In this document: piece by piece, positions 48,556 through 60,799 of the stretch
Layout: each line of letters starts with the position of its first letter
How positions within the stretch are numbered: position 1 is the stretch's first letter
Assembly: GCA_009823395.1 (NCBI GenBank)
Contig: CM020507.1
Location: forward strand, 3,681,501 to 3,745,500
DNA: 64,000 bases
Origin: Thamnaconus septentrionalis
Taxonomy: Eukaryota; Chordata; Actinopteri; Tetraodontiformes; Monacanthidae
Direction of reading: 5' to 3'
Made by a program: the position numbers and the translations under genes
The notes under the pieces: model-generated
Seen by the model: only the letters and a program-made list of their open reading frames with translations
Databases searched by the model: none
Told to the model about the DNA's origin: nothing

Positions 48556-49012
48556 CATCACCGCCATGCAGTCTCATTGCGTTGTCGTCGCAGACACTGT
48601 AAAAAGCAAAGTGAAAATTGTTCATTTCGGAATCGAACCGCCGGATCAATGGACGACGTGACCGCAGTTTCCCAGAATAGTGCAAAATCTGAGAAGTTGC
48701 AGCAGCTCCAGCTGCCTCAGCTCATTCTGCTGCTGACACCCGGCAGTAAAACCAGGCAGTCTGACAAACAACCCCCCCCCCGACCCCCCGCCACCACCAC
48801 CCTTGCAAAAGTTTCTTCAGTCGATTGTGAAGGGCTGAGAATGTTGAAACAGCCCTCGCTAAAGTTCACCTCCGTCTGCCGGAGGAGAAAACCGAGACGT
48901 AACAAATTGGGGGGGAGAAAAAAAACACAAAAGTGGAGAAAACCAGAGAGACCTGATGAGGAAACAGAGTCGCATCGAGCCGCGACTCCGACACAACATG
49001 GTTTTGACGGTA

Positions 49013-49775
49013 GCTGGGTTTCCATCACAGTGTTTGACAAAAAGTAAACCGATGTTTCAATGATTTCGATTGCAACGTGCAGATGTTTCCACTGAGTCGT
49101 CTCTTCTCCTGAGACCTCAGACTCGTGTTGTAGTACTCCAGATTGGTCTGAGACCACTTTTTAAGGGTCACTGTCTCGTCTCGGACTTGGAGGCATTTTT
49201 ACTCAGTCTGGTCTCAGTCTGGGACTGGGCGGACTCAGGATCTTTGATCCAGACCAGTCAAGACTCAGCCAACACTGTAATGACACGATAATAACGGAAA
49301 AGAATCCAGCTGCTGCTGTTTTACACTCTGTTTGTGACACCCAGAGTGACACCCTGCCCCCTTATTATTAATTTATATTTATGTTAAAGAAATTTTTTAA
49401 AACATACCTTGCTGAAAAGAGATGTTGTTTGATTTAGAAACAACTTGAATTTAAAAAGATACTTTTTTTTTCTGTTCTGTTGTGTTTTATTTCTTAAAGT
49501 CTTGGTCTTGTCTTGGTCTCGAACCCCAAATGTCTTGGTCTTGTCTTCATCTCGACACTCTCTAGTCTTGATAATGTCTTGGTCTCGGTTGGTGCAATCT
49601 TGACTACAACCCCAGACAGACATTTCAATGTGCCGAACGTGCTGCCAGGATACTTCTGTGACATTAGTTTCTAGAGTGCGTCATAACTTCTGGGCCATAT
49701 TTGAGAGTTTTTTTTAAGTTCAGATGTTTCCATTGCCAGTTATTATTTTTTTTAACAGCTCTATTTTGTAGGTTT
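49013..49775 (+). mobile_element. Probable MITE copy 5 split by a second inserted element
   Basis: The left flank (49013-49097) begins GCTGGGTTTCCATCAC like the terminal repeat of the 2824-3159 family. The right flank (about 49690-49775) contains GGGCCATATTTGAGAG and CAGATGTTTCCATTGCCAGT as in copies 1 and 4. Between them is a different repeat with its own ends. A nested insertion is the simplest reading, but the outer copy is old and diverged. Confidence 0.5.
49125..49613 (+). mobile_element. Inverted-repeat element rich in TCTTGGTCTTG phrases
   Basis: Bounded by GTGTTGTAGT at 49125 and ACTACAACCCC near 49603-49613, which are imperfect inverted repeats. The interior has GACTCAGACTCG/GGTCTGAGACC phrases on the left and repeated GTCTTGGTCTTGTCTTGG phrases on the right, a pattern I recognise from a common teleost dispersed repeat. 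No coding capacity. Confidence 0.6.
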
Positions 49776-49979
49776 AAAAAAAGCCAGTAAACATTGCCCA
49801 CTTTGTAAAGACTTGGAGTTCAAAAACAAAAAAAAGAAAAAAAATACATTTCTGTGACGACTGAAAGACGGAACCTGAACATTTTATGGCTTTTCTCACC
49901 TTGTCACTTCTCTTCCTTGACGTGCCTTTTTCCACCCCCCCACCCCTCCCGTCATGTCACCCCCCCCTACCTCCCAGCC

Positions 49980-50200
49980 CTCCCTCCCCCGCCTCAGGCT
50001 TATTAAGATTTCAAAAGATACAAATGGTGGAGGGCCTTGATTGCTTTTTAGGGGAACCTGCCTTTAATAATTACAGGTGGAGGAGCTTGGCCCAACGTCG
50101 GCGGGGCAGCGGCTAATGGAAAACTAGATTTTTTTCACTGAATTAGAGTGAGGTGGGGGTGGGATCCATATATTGACAAGCCATCAACGGGCCCGTAGAT
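49980..50200. other. Candidate conserved non-coding block
   Basis: Complex repeat-free sequence between low-complexity flanks, with AT-rich homeobox-like cores (CTTATTAAGATT, TTTAATAATTACAGG, GGCTAATGG) and CTTTTTAGGGG. It looks like enhancer-type DNA rather than an exon. Confidence 0.35.
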
Positions 50201-50305
50201 CAGGAGAAGTGCTTCGGACTCGTCGGAGAGGGCGGCGGCAAACTGGCTCTGATGGTCGGTGGCATCTCTGCATGCTTCCTGCCGCTGCTGGGCTGCTGCT
50301 GCTGA

Positions 50306-50365
<60 letters not shown>

Positions 50366-50382
50366 GCTGCTGCCGCTGCTGC
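50306..50382 (+). repeat. (CTG)n tract, about 19 pure units with interrupted flanks
   Basis: The longest CTG run of the window. GCC-for-GCT interruptions occur at its right end and a GAG at its left. Confidence 0.93.
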
Positions 50383-50589
50383 GAGGATCAAACCCACCTT
50401 CATCTCCTGCAGAGCAGTGTGGCGGGACGACAGCGCTGCGGAGGGGGTGGTGGAGGGGAGTTAAAAAGGCCACGGAGTTAACCTTTAATTCTGATGACTC
50501 CCCCAACAGCCCCCTGAACACCCACCCGCCCCATCCAGCCCCCCTCCTCCAAACCCTCCTCCTCCTCTGGCGGAGGACCTGAATCAAAA

Positions 50590-52500
50590 TGTAAATGCCG
50601 GAGCCTCTGAGGCGGCGGCGCCGCCGTGGGATACGCTGCTATTGATTATATGAAGTGAGTCGGAGTCGCTCGGCTCAACAACCAAATGTGTTTTCCCCAG
50701 ATGCTCTGTGACAGGAATTACCCAGAGTTCAGCTGGCCTCGGGGCTCTGTTGCTAACGACGTCTCTGATTCCAGACACGCCGGCCTCGGCCTCGCCGGTC
50801 GATGACTCGCAACCCTGTTTACCTGGAAGAAACTCTTTTCTTCCCCCCACCACCCGCAAGACATGACAGGCCGAGATCATTTGTATTTTAGCAACCAGGG
50901 TTATTCCTTTTTAATGTTCAATAACAAAATGATAGTGGTGTGAATGTTCCATCAAGACAAGTCTAACTTTAAAACATTTTCTTCCTTTTAGCGGTCATTT
51001 AAAACGATTTGACTACATTTATTTGGAAATTGTGACTGCTCCTGCTTCGGGTCACTTACTTCCCAGTGTGTTTCCCAGAGGTCTGATTGTCTTCCTCAGC
51101 TCTGATTGTTTCCACCTGTTCCGTTACTGTGTCAGTGTGTGTGTTTTTCTCTTGGTCTTGTCTTGTCAGACAGTCAGACTTCAAACTTCCACTTGAAGTT
51201 CCTTTGTCAAACCAACTTTGATGCTTGGTGTTTTTCCGCTGTTCTCGTGTGCACTTGATGCTTTCGTTTATTTTGACACGCTTTTTCTTTGGAATGATTT
51301 TATTTTCTTTGGTTTCTCACTTGCAGTTTTCCTCCTTGCCAGTGATTTTTGGTAACTATTCAAATCAGACCTCCTCTGTGAGACTGATCCTAGTTTGAAC
51401 TTTAACGTCCTCATTAAGGACGCCTTCTTTTTTAAATTTAGCTTTGTTCTTGAAAAACTAGAGGTTGAACCAGATCAAGGTCAAAGGTCGGTCATGATAG
51501 TTGTCTTGACGCTGCTCTGTCGGTTCCTCTGCTCTGTAGAGGAGCCTCCAAACTGCTCCGCCGACGTTTTGAAACTCTAAAACAGTGATGCGTGAGTCTT
51601 CAGTTCCTCGTCCTTAATGGTCTCACCAGAAAAAATACAGAATGTTGAGCAAAAAAACCCAACTCTAAATCAAAATCCAGACCCGGCGAATCCATCTCGC
51701 CGTGTCTGCAGTTGTTGGGGACTTTGCGCTTAGCTTTACTGGTCCAGTCGCTGGTATTAGTTCTTTAAACTCTCACGTCCAGTTGACAGGTTTGTTTTTC
51801 CAAGAGCCCACAGCCACTCTGCGTCCCTGCAGCCGTCGGTAAACAGCCCTCAGCGGCCGTCCGGCCCAGCCCGGTCTGGTCCTGCGAGCAGCGGGCGGTC
51901 CCGCCTCCCTCCTGAGCTCCTCAGCCCCACTGTAAACACTCGTGTTAAGGCTCAGCTTTAAAGCGTTCTGAGGCCTCTTTGGTTGCTGCTCGCTGGGCGG
52001 AAATTAAATTTTCACGCTTGTTGCTGTACGGTAAACACGGCGTGTACGCCACTAAGAGTTTGTGTGTTTTAAAAACGGCCGCGTGAGGTCATTTTCTGCT
52101 CTAAGCGTGTGTGTGGGGACTTGTTTCCTGATATTTTTCTCTCATTTTTTGGGGGCGGGGGTGGCAGCTATAAGCACAGCGTGCTGCAGCAGGCGATGCG
52201 GCTGACCGATCCATCCATCATGTTGCTCGTAGTCTCTCTGCCGCCCGCTCCTCAAACTTGCTTTTTGTTTGGAGAACATCCATCATTTTCCTGAGCGTGA
52301 CACACCGGCCGGGGCGACTTCCCCCCCGAAAAAACGTGGCTCACGGTGTGTTTTCTCCGCTGTGAAGTCATGCGTTGGAGTTGCGCCAAAACAACTGGCC
52401 GCCCTGGGCAGAAAACAGAAACAGAAAGGCTGGACGCTGGATTTTTTATTTGTACACTCAGCTGAGTAGACGAGGTGTGAGATGAGGTACTAGAATATTT
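50590..52500. other. Gene-free stretch
   Basis: GC-rich at 50590-50830 and 51800-52100 and AT-rich between. No exon, RNA gene or element recognised. Confidence 0.45.
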
Positions 52501-52512
52501 TGCATTTTGGAG

Positions 52513-52860
52513 CAGCTACTTCAGTTGTTTGCTGTCAAGAATGGTTGTTATATTTTTCTCTTTAATTACTCGTGAAAAAAAATTCTGTGTCCTCCTCCGT
52601 CCAATCATAACGCGCCATTTTCACTTGAAGTGAACTGGTCACGTGACCCCGCACGTCACGTCCGCTGATGTGTAGATGCCAAAAAAATGTTTCCATGACA
52701 CTTTTGCGATATTCCTCTTTATGGATACGTCTGAAAAACCTCCTCATGAGAGCATCAAAACCTTCTAGCCATATTTGAGAGGTTTTTCTTTTTAGGTTTA
52801 GGCGTTTCCCTGACCAGTATTACGATATTTAGATTTTGTGCAACTCTAATGGAAACAGCC
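52513..52860 (+). mobile_element. MITE-like element, copy 4, left end missing (intergenic)
   Basis: It shares the TTTGCTGTCAAGAATGGT block with copy 3, the GTCACGTGACCCCGCACG block with copy 1, and the right terminus (CAACTCTAATGGAAACAGCC). The left terminal repeat is absent. It lies in the gene-free right part. Confidence 0.8.
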
Positions 52861-54740
52861 ATAGAATGAGTCTTGAATTTCCATAATGATAAGACAAGCC
52901 CTGCATTTGGGTAGCTGAGGCAAATCTTGGAGGGTGATTGGGCGAACAGTCTGTGGGTTCCAGTGGACCAAACAGCTAACAAAACTTTCACCATATCCAG
53001 TTAGTAATGAAGCATTAACGGCCCAATGAGGGAAAAAAAAAAAAAAGTGTTTTTCTGCTTCTCCTGCCTCCTCTCCATAAAGGGAGCTGGTTAGTGGAGC
53101 AATCTGGTGAAAATGGGTTCCTGTGATGGCCCTACAGACTGGAGGTGTGTGAAACTATAGGTCCGAGTGGACCGGCAGCTGTAGAGGTGGTCCAGGCTGG
53201 ATCAGTCCTACAATATCATCGAAATTCTTTGTTTTGGCTGAAGACTTTAATCATCTTACAGTTGCAACTTCAGTAAAGGAAGTCACCTACTCCTTGCCTC
53301 AACAACATTTTCTCATTTCATCCTGCAAAAACTAAAAAATGAAGAGTTTCAACATTTCATGTCAGTGTAAACTCAGGGGTGAGTGAAGAGATGGAGCAAA
53401 TCCCCCCCGACCAAGGGCTTTTTCAGGCTGAGACAGGCACATCCTCCTTTTCCTAGGTCTCCCTCTCAACAGCCTGCTTCCTGTATATCTGTGGACTCAA
53501 AGTTACAAATGACGTGATTATGATGTATCATGTAATGGACAAAGTCTCTTTGTTTCCGCCGTAAAAGAAAAGAAAGAAATCAATACCGGGGCACGGCGCC
53601 GTCTCCTCTGGACCGGCCTGGTAAGGGTTGGGGTCCAGCTGGGGGGGGGGTTTGGCACAGTCCAAAAACGCTGATTCCACATTTAGCCTGACAGTGATGC
53701 ATGCCTCGACCCCACCGTCCAGTTAGCCCAGTACCTGAGGGTCCAGCCGAGGAAGATCAGCTGCAGACCTGCAGGAGGTTACGGCTGGAGGAGGAGGCCA
53801 GAAAAGTGGGATTATTTTTAGAGCTGGGGAGGAAGAGGGGCGGGGGGGTGCAAAGTCTGGGAGGAGGTGGGGGGGATTTTTTTTTTTTTTTGGTTAACTG
53901 AGGAGATGTGGGAGTTTGGGAGTTTGGGAGTGGAGGAGAAACAGAATTCTGTGGAAGAAACAAGAGATTTCAAATCAAAGTGTGTAAGACTGCTGGTTTT
54001 CTTTGCTTTGGCCGCGTCTTCGCTGCCTTCTGTCCGATCTCCAGATATCTCTGTGCCAACTTGTGCCTGTTTTCACTCACTTCTCACTCTTTGTTTTTTC
54101 TTCTTCACTTTTTCAGTCCTCAAGTCACCGCTTCATTTTCCACGAACGTGAGAGAAAACGATGGGCTTCCGAGGACTCTGATAGCGACGGCTGCAAGGGA
54201 GTTGACGGTAGGTGCGTCTCGTTTAAAGCACTCAGGCTCTTTGGGAGACGCTGACGCCGAGCTTTCAGAAGCCAAAGGAACGACAGGAGACATTGGGGTT
54301 TGTTGCCAAGAGATGTTGTGGTTGCAGAAGCTCTAGACCCTAATGGCTCTTTGGAGGGGTCGCTGGGCTGAGCCAATGAAGCAAGCATCCAAGCTACCAG
54401 AAGTTTGAAACTTCATTCTGCAGAGATCTGCTCTGAAATATTGGCAGATTTTGCCAGGAGGGATTATTTTGTTATTTACAGAATTCTTTTTCATTTTGCA
54501 AAGATTAACCTGAGCAAACGACACAATTCAAGCACCTCTGGATGACTGGAAACATCCTAAGCCCGGTTTTATTTTGAGAAATTCTTCTTAATCCTCCCTT
54601 TTCTTCTCCTCCTCCCACACACACACACACACACACACACGCACCCCTCCTGACGTTGACCTTTGGCTCCGGACCCCTCAGCGGAGCGTGTCGAGGGTCA
54701 TCATTAGACTGGTCTGAGGCCAGCGGGAGACGCTGTCCTG
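52861..54740. other. Gene-free stretch
   Basis: Short C- and G-runs (53404, 53641, 53846-53890) and a CA run near 54617-54640. No coding exon or named element seen. Confidence 0.45.
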
Positions 54741-54938
<198 letters not shown>

Positions 54939-54999
54939 GTTCTCTGGCTGAGGAATCGTGATGGCGAGACGCAGCTCTTCCTCGATCAATGAGCCAGAT

Positions 55000-55489
55000 T
55001 GACACGACCGTGTCTTCTGTGACTCACCGGCTGCTTCGTCCAGGATTTTGGGAAGCATTTTTTATTCATTTAAATTTTTTGCGGCCCACACAGTCAACAG
55101 TGATTGCAGTTGAACTGTTTAGAGCAAAACGCAGAGACGCCGTCTGTTGGCTGGCGACGCCTTTGGCCAGAAACGGATGAGTTCTAAGTTCAGAATGTGA
55201 CAGTGAAGTCGGCGATAGATCCTGTTGGACAGCGGCACGTTTAGAAAAACAACAACATCAAAAGTGTACATCGGTCACGTCGTGGCAGGAGACAGAGTGC
55301 TCGGGTGGTGCACAGCTGGGCCAGTGTTTTTTTTTTTTTAAACAACAACAACAACAACAACAACAAAACCAGATTGTCGTCTGAGCACAAAGTCGGTAAA
55401 TCCTCAGCAAGGATGGATGCAGCTGCCGTCGCCGTGCTGCACCAACCAGAGACGCACTGGTAATGAGCCTCACACATCAACCAGGGCGC

Positions 55490-55524
<35 letters not shown>

Positions 55525-56244
55525 TGCTCTGGAGCTGTATATCCCAGAGTGAAGGTTTCCTCTTGTTTGTGTTTCTTCTCAGTTTTGATATTTTCCTTTT
55601 TTTTAGTTTTTAGTCAGGTGAAATAATATTATTTATAAGTACATATGTCTGTCATAAAGTTGAAAAGAAATCAGACATGGTCTGATAATCAACCTCACCT
55701 ACATTACATATAGTTATCTAATCTTTAATGATATCTGATCTTTAATAGTTGTTGGCTTGTTGCACACAGTCATGTTGTTTTTGCATTTCAGACAAATTAG
55801 AGACCAAATTTATCCTTCAGAAGTCAGTGAATCCTGATTTATTCTTCAATGCTTTTATTTTGAAGTGGTTTTCTGGTTCTTTTTTGTTTGAAATTCATCA
55901 TTCAGACCTCTTGTGAGTGTTTTCAAATGGGGGGTGGGTTCAAATGTCAGTTAAGGACCTGCTTTTCTGCTAAGTGAAACCAGGGCTTTGGATACAGACA
56001 GTGACCTGGAGCGTGTGTGGTGGTGCTGGATGGGGGAGGGAGGGTGGAGGGGAGGGGTCGGGGGAGAAGGGGAGGAGAGTCCCCCCTTCATGGTGCGTCG
56101 GCTGTCTGTCAGAGGCGGGACATGCTAGAAATTCTCAGCTGGAGCCACATTCAGGTTTGCCATCTGTCAGCTCCGATGGCCTGCCGATCGATTCCGAGGC
56201 TGGAGGTCACACCGGGAGCTTCACCTCCAACCTCCACATCACTG

Positions 56245-56286
<42 letters not shown>

Positions 56287-56416
56287 AGGCAGGTTTTTAG
56301 GAGTGTGACAGTGGCTGCGATGGCTGTCTGTCAGCGTCAACCTGCGGAGCAGCGACGCAGCCGTCACTCCCGTCCTGTTTATCCTAAACATCAAGCGCCC
56401 GTCAGAGAGCCCCAAC

Positions 56417-56451
<35 letters not shown>

Positions 56452-56580
56452 AAGAGAGAGACAGATACACATTATCATGGTGAACAGTTTCAGCACAAAC
56501 CTCTTCACTGTGATCTTCTCTCCTTTTAATCTCTATTGTACCACAAGGTTCTTCTGTGAAATCTTCTTCTACTGTTATCC
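55000..56580. other. Gene-free stretch
   Basis: An AAC tract (55340-55367), TG run (55492-55523), G-rich tract (56028-56085), CA run (56249-56284) and a TG/GA run (56418-56460). No exon recognised. Confidence 0.45.
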
Positions 56581-56582
56581 AG

Positions 56583-56712
56583 GTCTGGAGGCCTGCAGGA
56601 GGACGAATGAGGAGATTTATGGATGTAGTGAAGGAGGACATGGAGGTAGCTGATGTGAGTGGACGCTAGGGGTTAGATGGATGGAGATGATTGAAAGAAA
56701 CAGCCCAGAAGT
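56583..56712 (+). mobile_element. 3' terminal fragment of an RTE-type LINE
   Basis: Translates as RMRRFMDVVKEDMEVADV then breaks, matching the C-terminal tail (RRRFMDVVKEDM...) of fish RTE-type reverse-transcriptase polyproteins. The nucleotide phrase GGGTTAGATGGATGGAGATG that follows also fits. Only the tail is present and a stop interrupts it, as expected for a 5'-truncated insertion. Confidence 0.6.
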
Positions 56713-58483
56713 AAAGAAGTTCTTCTAATGATTCACAACCAAGTTTCTTATGAGTGTGCATTTTTATTTATGTATTCATTTATTTTTAAAGGTGGATCAA
56801 GCATCGTGTCGTGCTGACGGACCTCCTGAACAAACCTCAGCTGGCCATCCAGGGAAGCCATGAAGATCGGTAAAGGTCAGTTTGCCTCAGTTTGTTAAAA
56901 AAATAATTTTTTCTGCCATTCTTTGCACTTTTCATTCATATTACTCAGAATGCTGCAGACTCAGTTAAAATTGTGGGATGCAAAATTCAAAGTTAGATCT
57001 CGCAAAGGTGCCACGTGTACAGTGAGAGGCGTATTTGTCTCACATTTCCGTTGCGTCTTGTTACATTGCTTCCAGAACCTCTGTTGATGTTGGGTCTCCG
57101 AGCAGCGGCTCAGACGCTGTGTCCTGGGTTTTCCAGCAGGCAGGAACCATCGAGCTGCCATTGATGCTCCATTAGGCGTCGCTTTAATGAGCAGTAAAGC
57201 TTTTCAACCTTTTTCCTGTTTACCTTACCTCATCTTCTGCCCATCTGTTTCCATCAAGGCTTTATTGACGGGTCCAAGGCAACAGTGTTGTTTTGTTTTT
57301 TTTTTTTTTTTATTTATTTCCATTTTGTTCTGTTTTAAAACAATCAACCGTGAGTGTAGAATCTGAGGCGCTGCTGCTTCAGGCGGCTGTGAAGCCCAGA
57401 GGTCACAGGTTCCGTCCCCAGCAGCGTCTCTTCTATCCATCCCTGTCGAACAAAACCAGGCCTCCCGGCTGACCTTTGAACTCTGAAACAAACTGCTTAA
57501 GGTGGCCCAGCTAATGATTAAACAGCTTCAAAACGATTATTCATTTCAACTCTGGGACGCGAAAACTCAACCCAAGTGGTAAAACCGATAAAACCATTAG
57601 ACGGGAGAACTAAACGCATCCTTAACTAGCAGAAGCACATATGCTACAGCTACTAGCCTGACACAAACTGCACACTGCCATTAACATACATGAACAAACA
57701 CAACAACAACAACATGATTTTTTTTTTAATTTTTACTTTTGTGCGAGTGATTTATCCAGTTGTGTTGATTTAACAATGTTTTTCCTGCTGCATTTTCACT
57801 GGAATTTCACTGTAACTGAATTTATTTATCAAATGTTTTGAAAACGTACCATTTTTTTTGTCTTTTGATGCGTTAAAATAATTTTGATTAGAAACGGGTG
57901 CTTGAAAAAGGGGAGAAAACAAGACAGAAAACGCTGGTCACTTTAAATTACGGTGGACACAATCACCTTCTACTGCTTCCAATCAGAAGGCTGCATGCGA
58001 TGAAGAGATTTGAAAAACGCTGCGTCTGACACGCCGGACTAAAAATGAGCTAAAAGATAAAAAAAAACCAAAACAAAGGATGTGTAAAATAAAAACCCGA
58101 GTCACTTTGGTCTCTGGACAGAGAACGCAGGAAGCAGCAGGAAGTGGAGGCCTCAGTTTTTCTTCTTCATTAGTGTTTGTGCCTGCAGGTGTTAAATAAT
58201 ATTAATGACCTCCAGCGTCACTACTTGCTTCTTTGCTCGGCTTTGCCTCAAGTGATTTTATCGACTGCCGGCGCCCCCGTGTGTGTGTGGGTGTGTGTGT
58301 TTGAGATTATTCCGCGGCGATATTATCAGGAACTTTAATAAGTTGATTAGCAGCGAGGCGCTATCTGCTAACTGGATCTAGATGATGATGTTGATTGGAC
58401 GGAGCACGGCGCCATCCATCTTTCTGATTGGCTAATAACTGAAATCCATCACGGTTTCACGCGGTTACGCCAGGCAGTGCTCC

Positions 58484-58517
<34 letters not shown>

Positions 58518-58970
58518 GTGTGTGTGTGCGCGTTTGTGTGTGTGCGTGTGTGCGTGTGTGTGTGTGTCCTCTATTCCTCACTTAATCTGCACAGGTTCGG
58601 TTCCTTTTCATTTTCACCTTTCTTGTTTTGTTCCTTTCTTTTAAAAAAAAAAAAAAAAGTTTTGTCTCATGGGACATTTTCCAACAAAACGCAAAACTTA
58701 ATGTACAGATTTATTTAACAGTAGTCGTAGTAGTAGTAAGATAATAATTATGGAAAACTTGCAGTCAGTATTCTGAGTGTGAACGCAGATGATCCGTCCA
58801 ATCGCCTTCCAGATTTTTCAAGGCACCGCCCCTTTCCACATCGTTCCTATTGGTTCATTCCAATATGTTGATGAGTGGAAAAAATATACAAAACGGATTT
58901 TGTCAGCTTACACTAAAGCTGAAAAAAAGAAGCATATTGTAATAAGATGCATTTGAGTCTGCCTCGGGAC
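56713..58970. other. Gene-free stretch with one complex block
   Basis: Mostly AT-rich. 58180-58480 is complex and repeat-poor apart from a short TG run, with TTAATAAGTTGATTAG and GCTATCTGC type sequence suggestive of homeobox and GATA sites. A TG/CG run follows (58484-58567). No exon seen. Confidence 0.4.
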
Positions 58971-58973
58971 CAT

Positions 58974-58974
<1 letters not shown>

Positions 58975-59034
<60 letters not shown>
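58975..59034 (+). repeat. (CA)n microsatellite
   Basis: About 30 CA units; a TG run follows at 59118-59149. Confidence 0.95.
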
Positions 59035-59037
<3 letters not shown>

Positions 59038-59115
59038 GCTCTCGCTAGACTCGCTTTAATTAATTCTTGCCCACTTTTCGTGTTCCCATGCCTCACTTTC
59101 TGACACACCTGTTGG

Positions 59116-59149
<34 letters not shown>

Positions 59150-59266
59150 ATGCACACGCATAGAAGCTGGGGGTGACTGTGAGTCTCAGGAGTTTTGGCT
59201 GCTGGAGAAACAATGTATTGGCCTCTGCTCAACTCAAAGACTAATTACTGAGAGTGAAGTGGCTGT

Positions 59267-59268
<2 letters not shown>

Positions 59269-59328
<60 letters not shown>
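59269..59328 (+). repeat. (CA)n microsatellite
   Basis: About 30 CA units, only 235 bp after the previous CA run. Confidence 0.95.
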
Positions 59329-59330
<2 letters not shown>

Positions 59331-59510
59331 TTGCCGCAGTTGCGAGTTAGTCGTCTCAGAGGGAAGCAGTTCACTTAATAAAGGAAAAATAATCCAGTGC
59401 TGCTGCAGTGGGATTCCTTCCACTGCCTCTCTGCCTGTGTGGCTGCGCTTGCAGACCTCTAAAGAAAAAAATCTTCTGCGTTATTTGTGTTTTAACGAGT
59501 CAGTTTTGGC

Positions 59511-59625
59511 CCATGAACTGGCGACTTGTCCAGGGTGTCACCCTGCCTTCGCCCTAAGACAGCTGGGATAGGCTCCAGCAGACCCCCGTGACCCTGAATT
59601 GGAATAAGCGGGTATAGAAAAGAGA
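59511..59625 (+). repeat. Dispersed teleost repeat tail, copy B
   Basis: Same sequence as 13591-13731 but in the opposite orientation, with GCGACTTGTCCAGGGTGTCA, CAGCTGGGATAGGCTCCAGC and AAGCGGGTATAG. The near identity suggests relatively recent spread or ongoing homogenisation. Confidence 0.75.
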
Positions 59626-59894
59626 GAACGAGTCAGTTTTGACTGACTGTGTCGCAGGGCTCTGCTGTCTTCTCTCCGCCTGTTAACACAAACATTGTGC
59701 ACGGTGTGGTCACCAGGGGCCGACAGTTTATATTGGCCACAGGGCTCCCAGCGCTGGTTAATTCAGCCGTGGTGAGGCGGAGAAAAAAAAGTATTTAGTT
59801 TCCTGTTGGGAAATAAAAATAAAAATAAAGAGAAATACAAACCAACGTCTTTTGCATCTCTTGGAAAAAACAGTGAACGCTTCATCAAAATAAA

Positions 59895-60105
59895 GGCCAA
59901 GTGGGTAAGATTTAGCAGCATCTAGTGGTCAGCAATCATATTGATAACCATGTTAATTTGACTCTGTTTAGTGATGCCAGGGTAAAATCCAAAGAGTGGA
60001 ACAACATTCTGGGCAACCGTAGATATGTTTGTTTTGTAAATAAGAATTAAAGTTATTATTAGTGAAAGAAAACACATATGAATGTTGCACACTGGGCTGT
60101 TAAAC
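59895..60105 (+). mobile_element. Second GGCCCAGTGTGT-type MITE, diverged
   Basis: Left end GGCCAAGTGGGTAAGATTTA followed by GCATCTAGTGGTCAGCA; right end TTGCACACTGGGCTGTTAAA. The ends resemble the 7546-7702 element and a common teleost repeat. An isolated piece carrying ACCATCTAGTGGACAG is near 31190. Confidence 0.6.
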
Positions 60106-60515
60106 TTAGCTGCTTAAAGTAGCACTTTTGTTCCACATGTCCATCATGTCAAAGAGCCCAGAGAAAACATTTGGAAAGGGGAGGGCCATTCTTCAACGAT
60201 CGGCCAATCAGATTTCTTCAGTTAGTCCCTGGCTTCCTTTTTTTGTGCTGACCTTCTCGACCCCAAGTGATGAAGCTGGTCTAATGCCACACACACATCG
60301 CTTTCACCTCAAAGGTCCAAATTGGTCCTGCGAAACTCTGATTCTGAGTTCAGGGTTTGATTTTTTTTTTTTTGGTTTCCCACCCAAAATAACAAAAAAA
60401 AAAAAAATCTCATCAACAATTAAAGTAAAATAGCACTCCAGGAGCACTCCTGCCTGTAGTGGCAAACTGAACACTGGCGCTGCTGCTGAGCTTTTTTATT
60501 TCCCCTCTTGGAAAC

Positions 60516-60518
<3 letters not shown>

Positions 60519-60572
<54 letters not shown>
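60519..60572 (+). repeat. (CA)n microsatellite
   Basis: About 27 CA units, followed 140 bp later by a compound TG repeat (60713-60790), so transcripts across both could form a long hairpin. Confidence 0.95.
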
Positions 60573-60578
<6 letters not shown>

Positions 60579-60710
60579 TTACAATGGGGTTGAAGGAGAC
60601 CTGTGTCATCATTTGGTTCTGCTTTATTTCCTGAGTTTCCTCATTGGAAGCAGAAGATTAAAGCTGCCTGGCCATTGGTCTTCATTTGGACCAACACACA
60701 CCCTGCTAAT

Positions 60711-60746
<36 letters not shown>

Positions 60747-60750
60747 TGCT

Positions 60751-60793
<43 letters not shown>

Positions 60794-60799
60794 TTTGTT

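Noticed and set aside
48622..48640. Minus-strand GGTTCGATTCC near a possible tRNA
   Set aside because: No matching A box or stems upstream on that strand.
50200..50403. Open frame coding poly-Ala/poly-Ser/poly-Leu
   Set aside because: Product of the CTG tract only; open in several frames at once.
56810..56880. Possible exon reading IKHRVVLTDLLNKPQLAIQG
   Set aside because: It is a short open stretch just after the RTE tail, with no recognised family; more likely repeat-derived.
57365..57425. GGTCACAGGTTCCGTCCCCA, resembling a tRNA-derived SINE B box
   Set aside because: The B box is imperfect and no convincing A box or cloverleaf is present; too weak to call a SINE.
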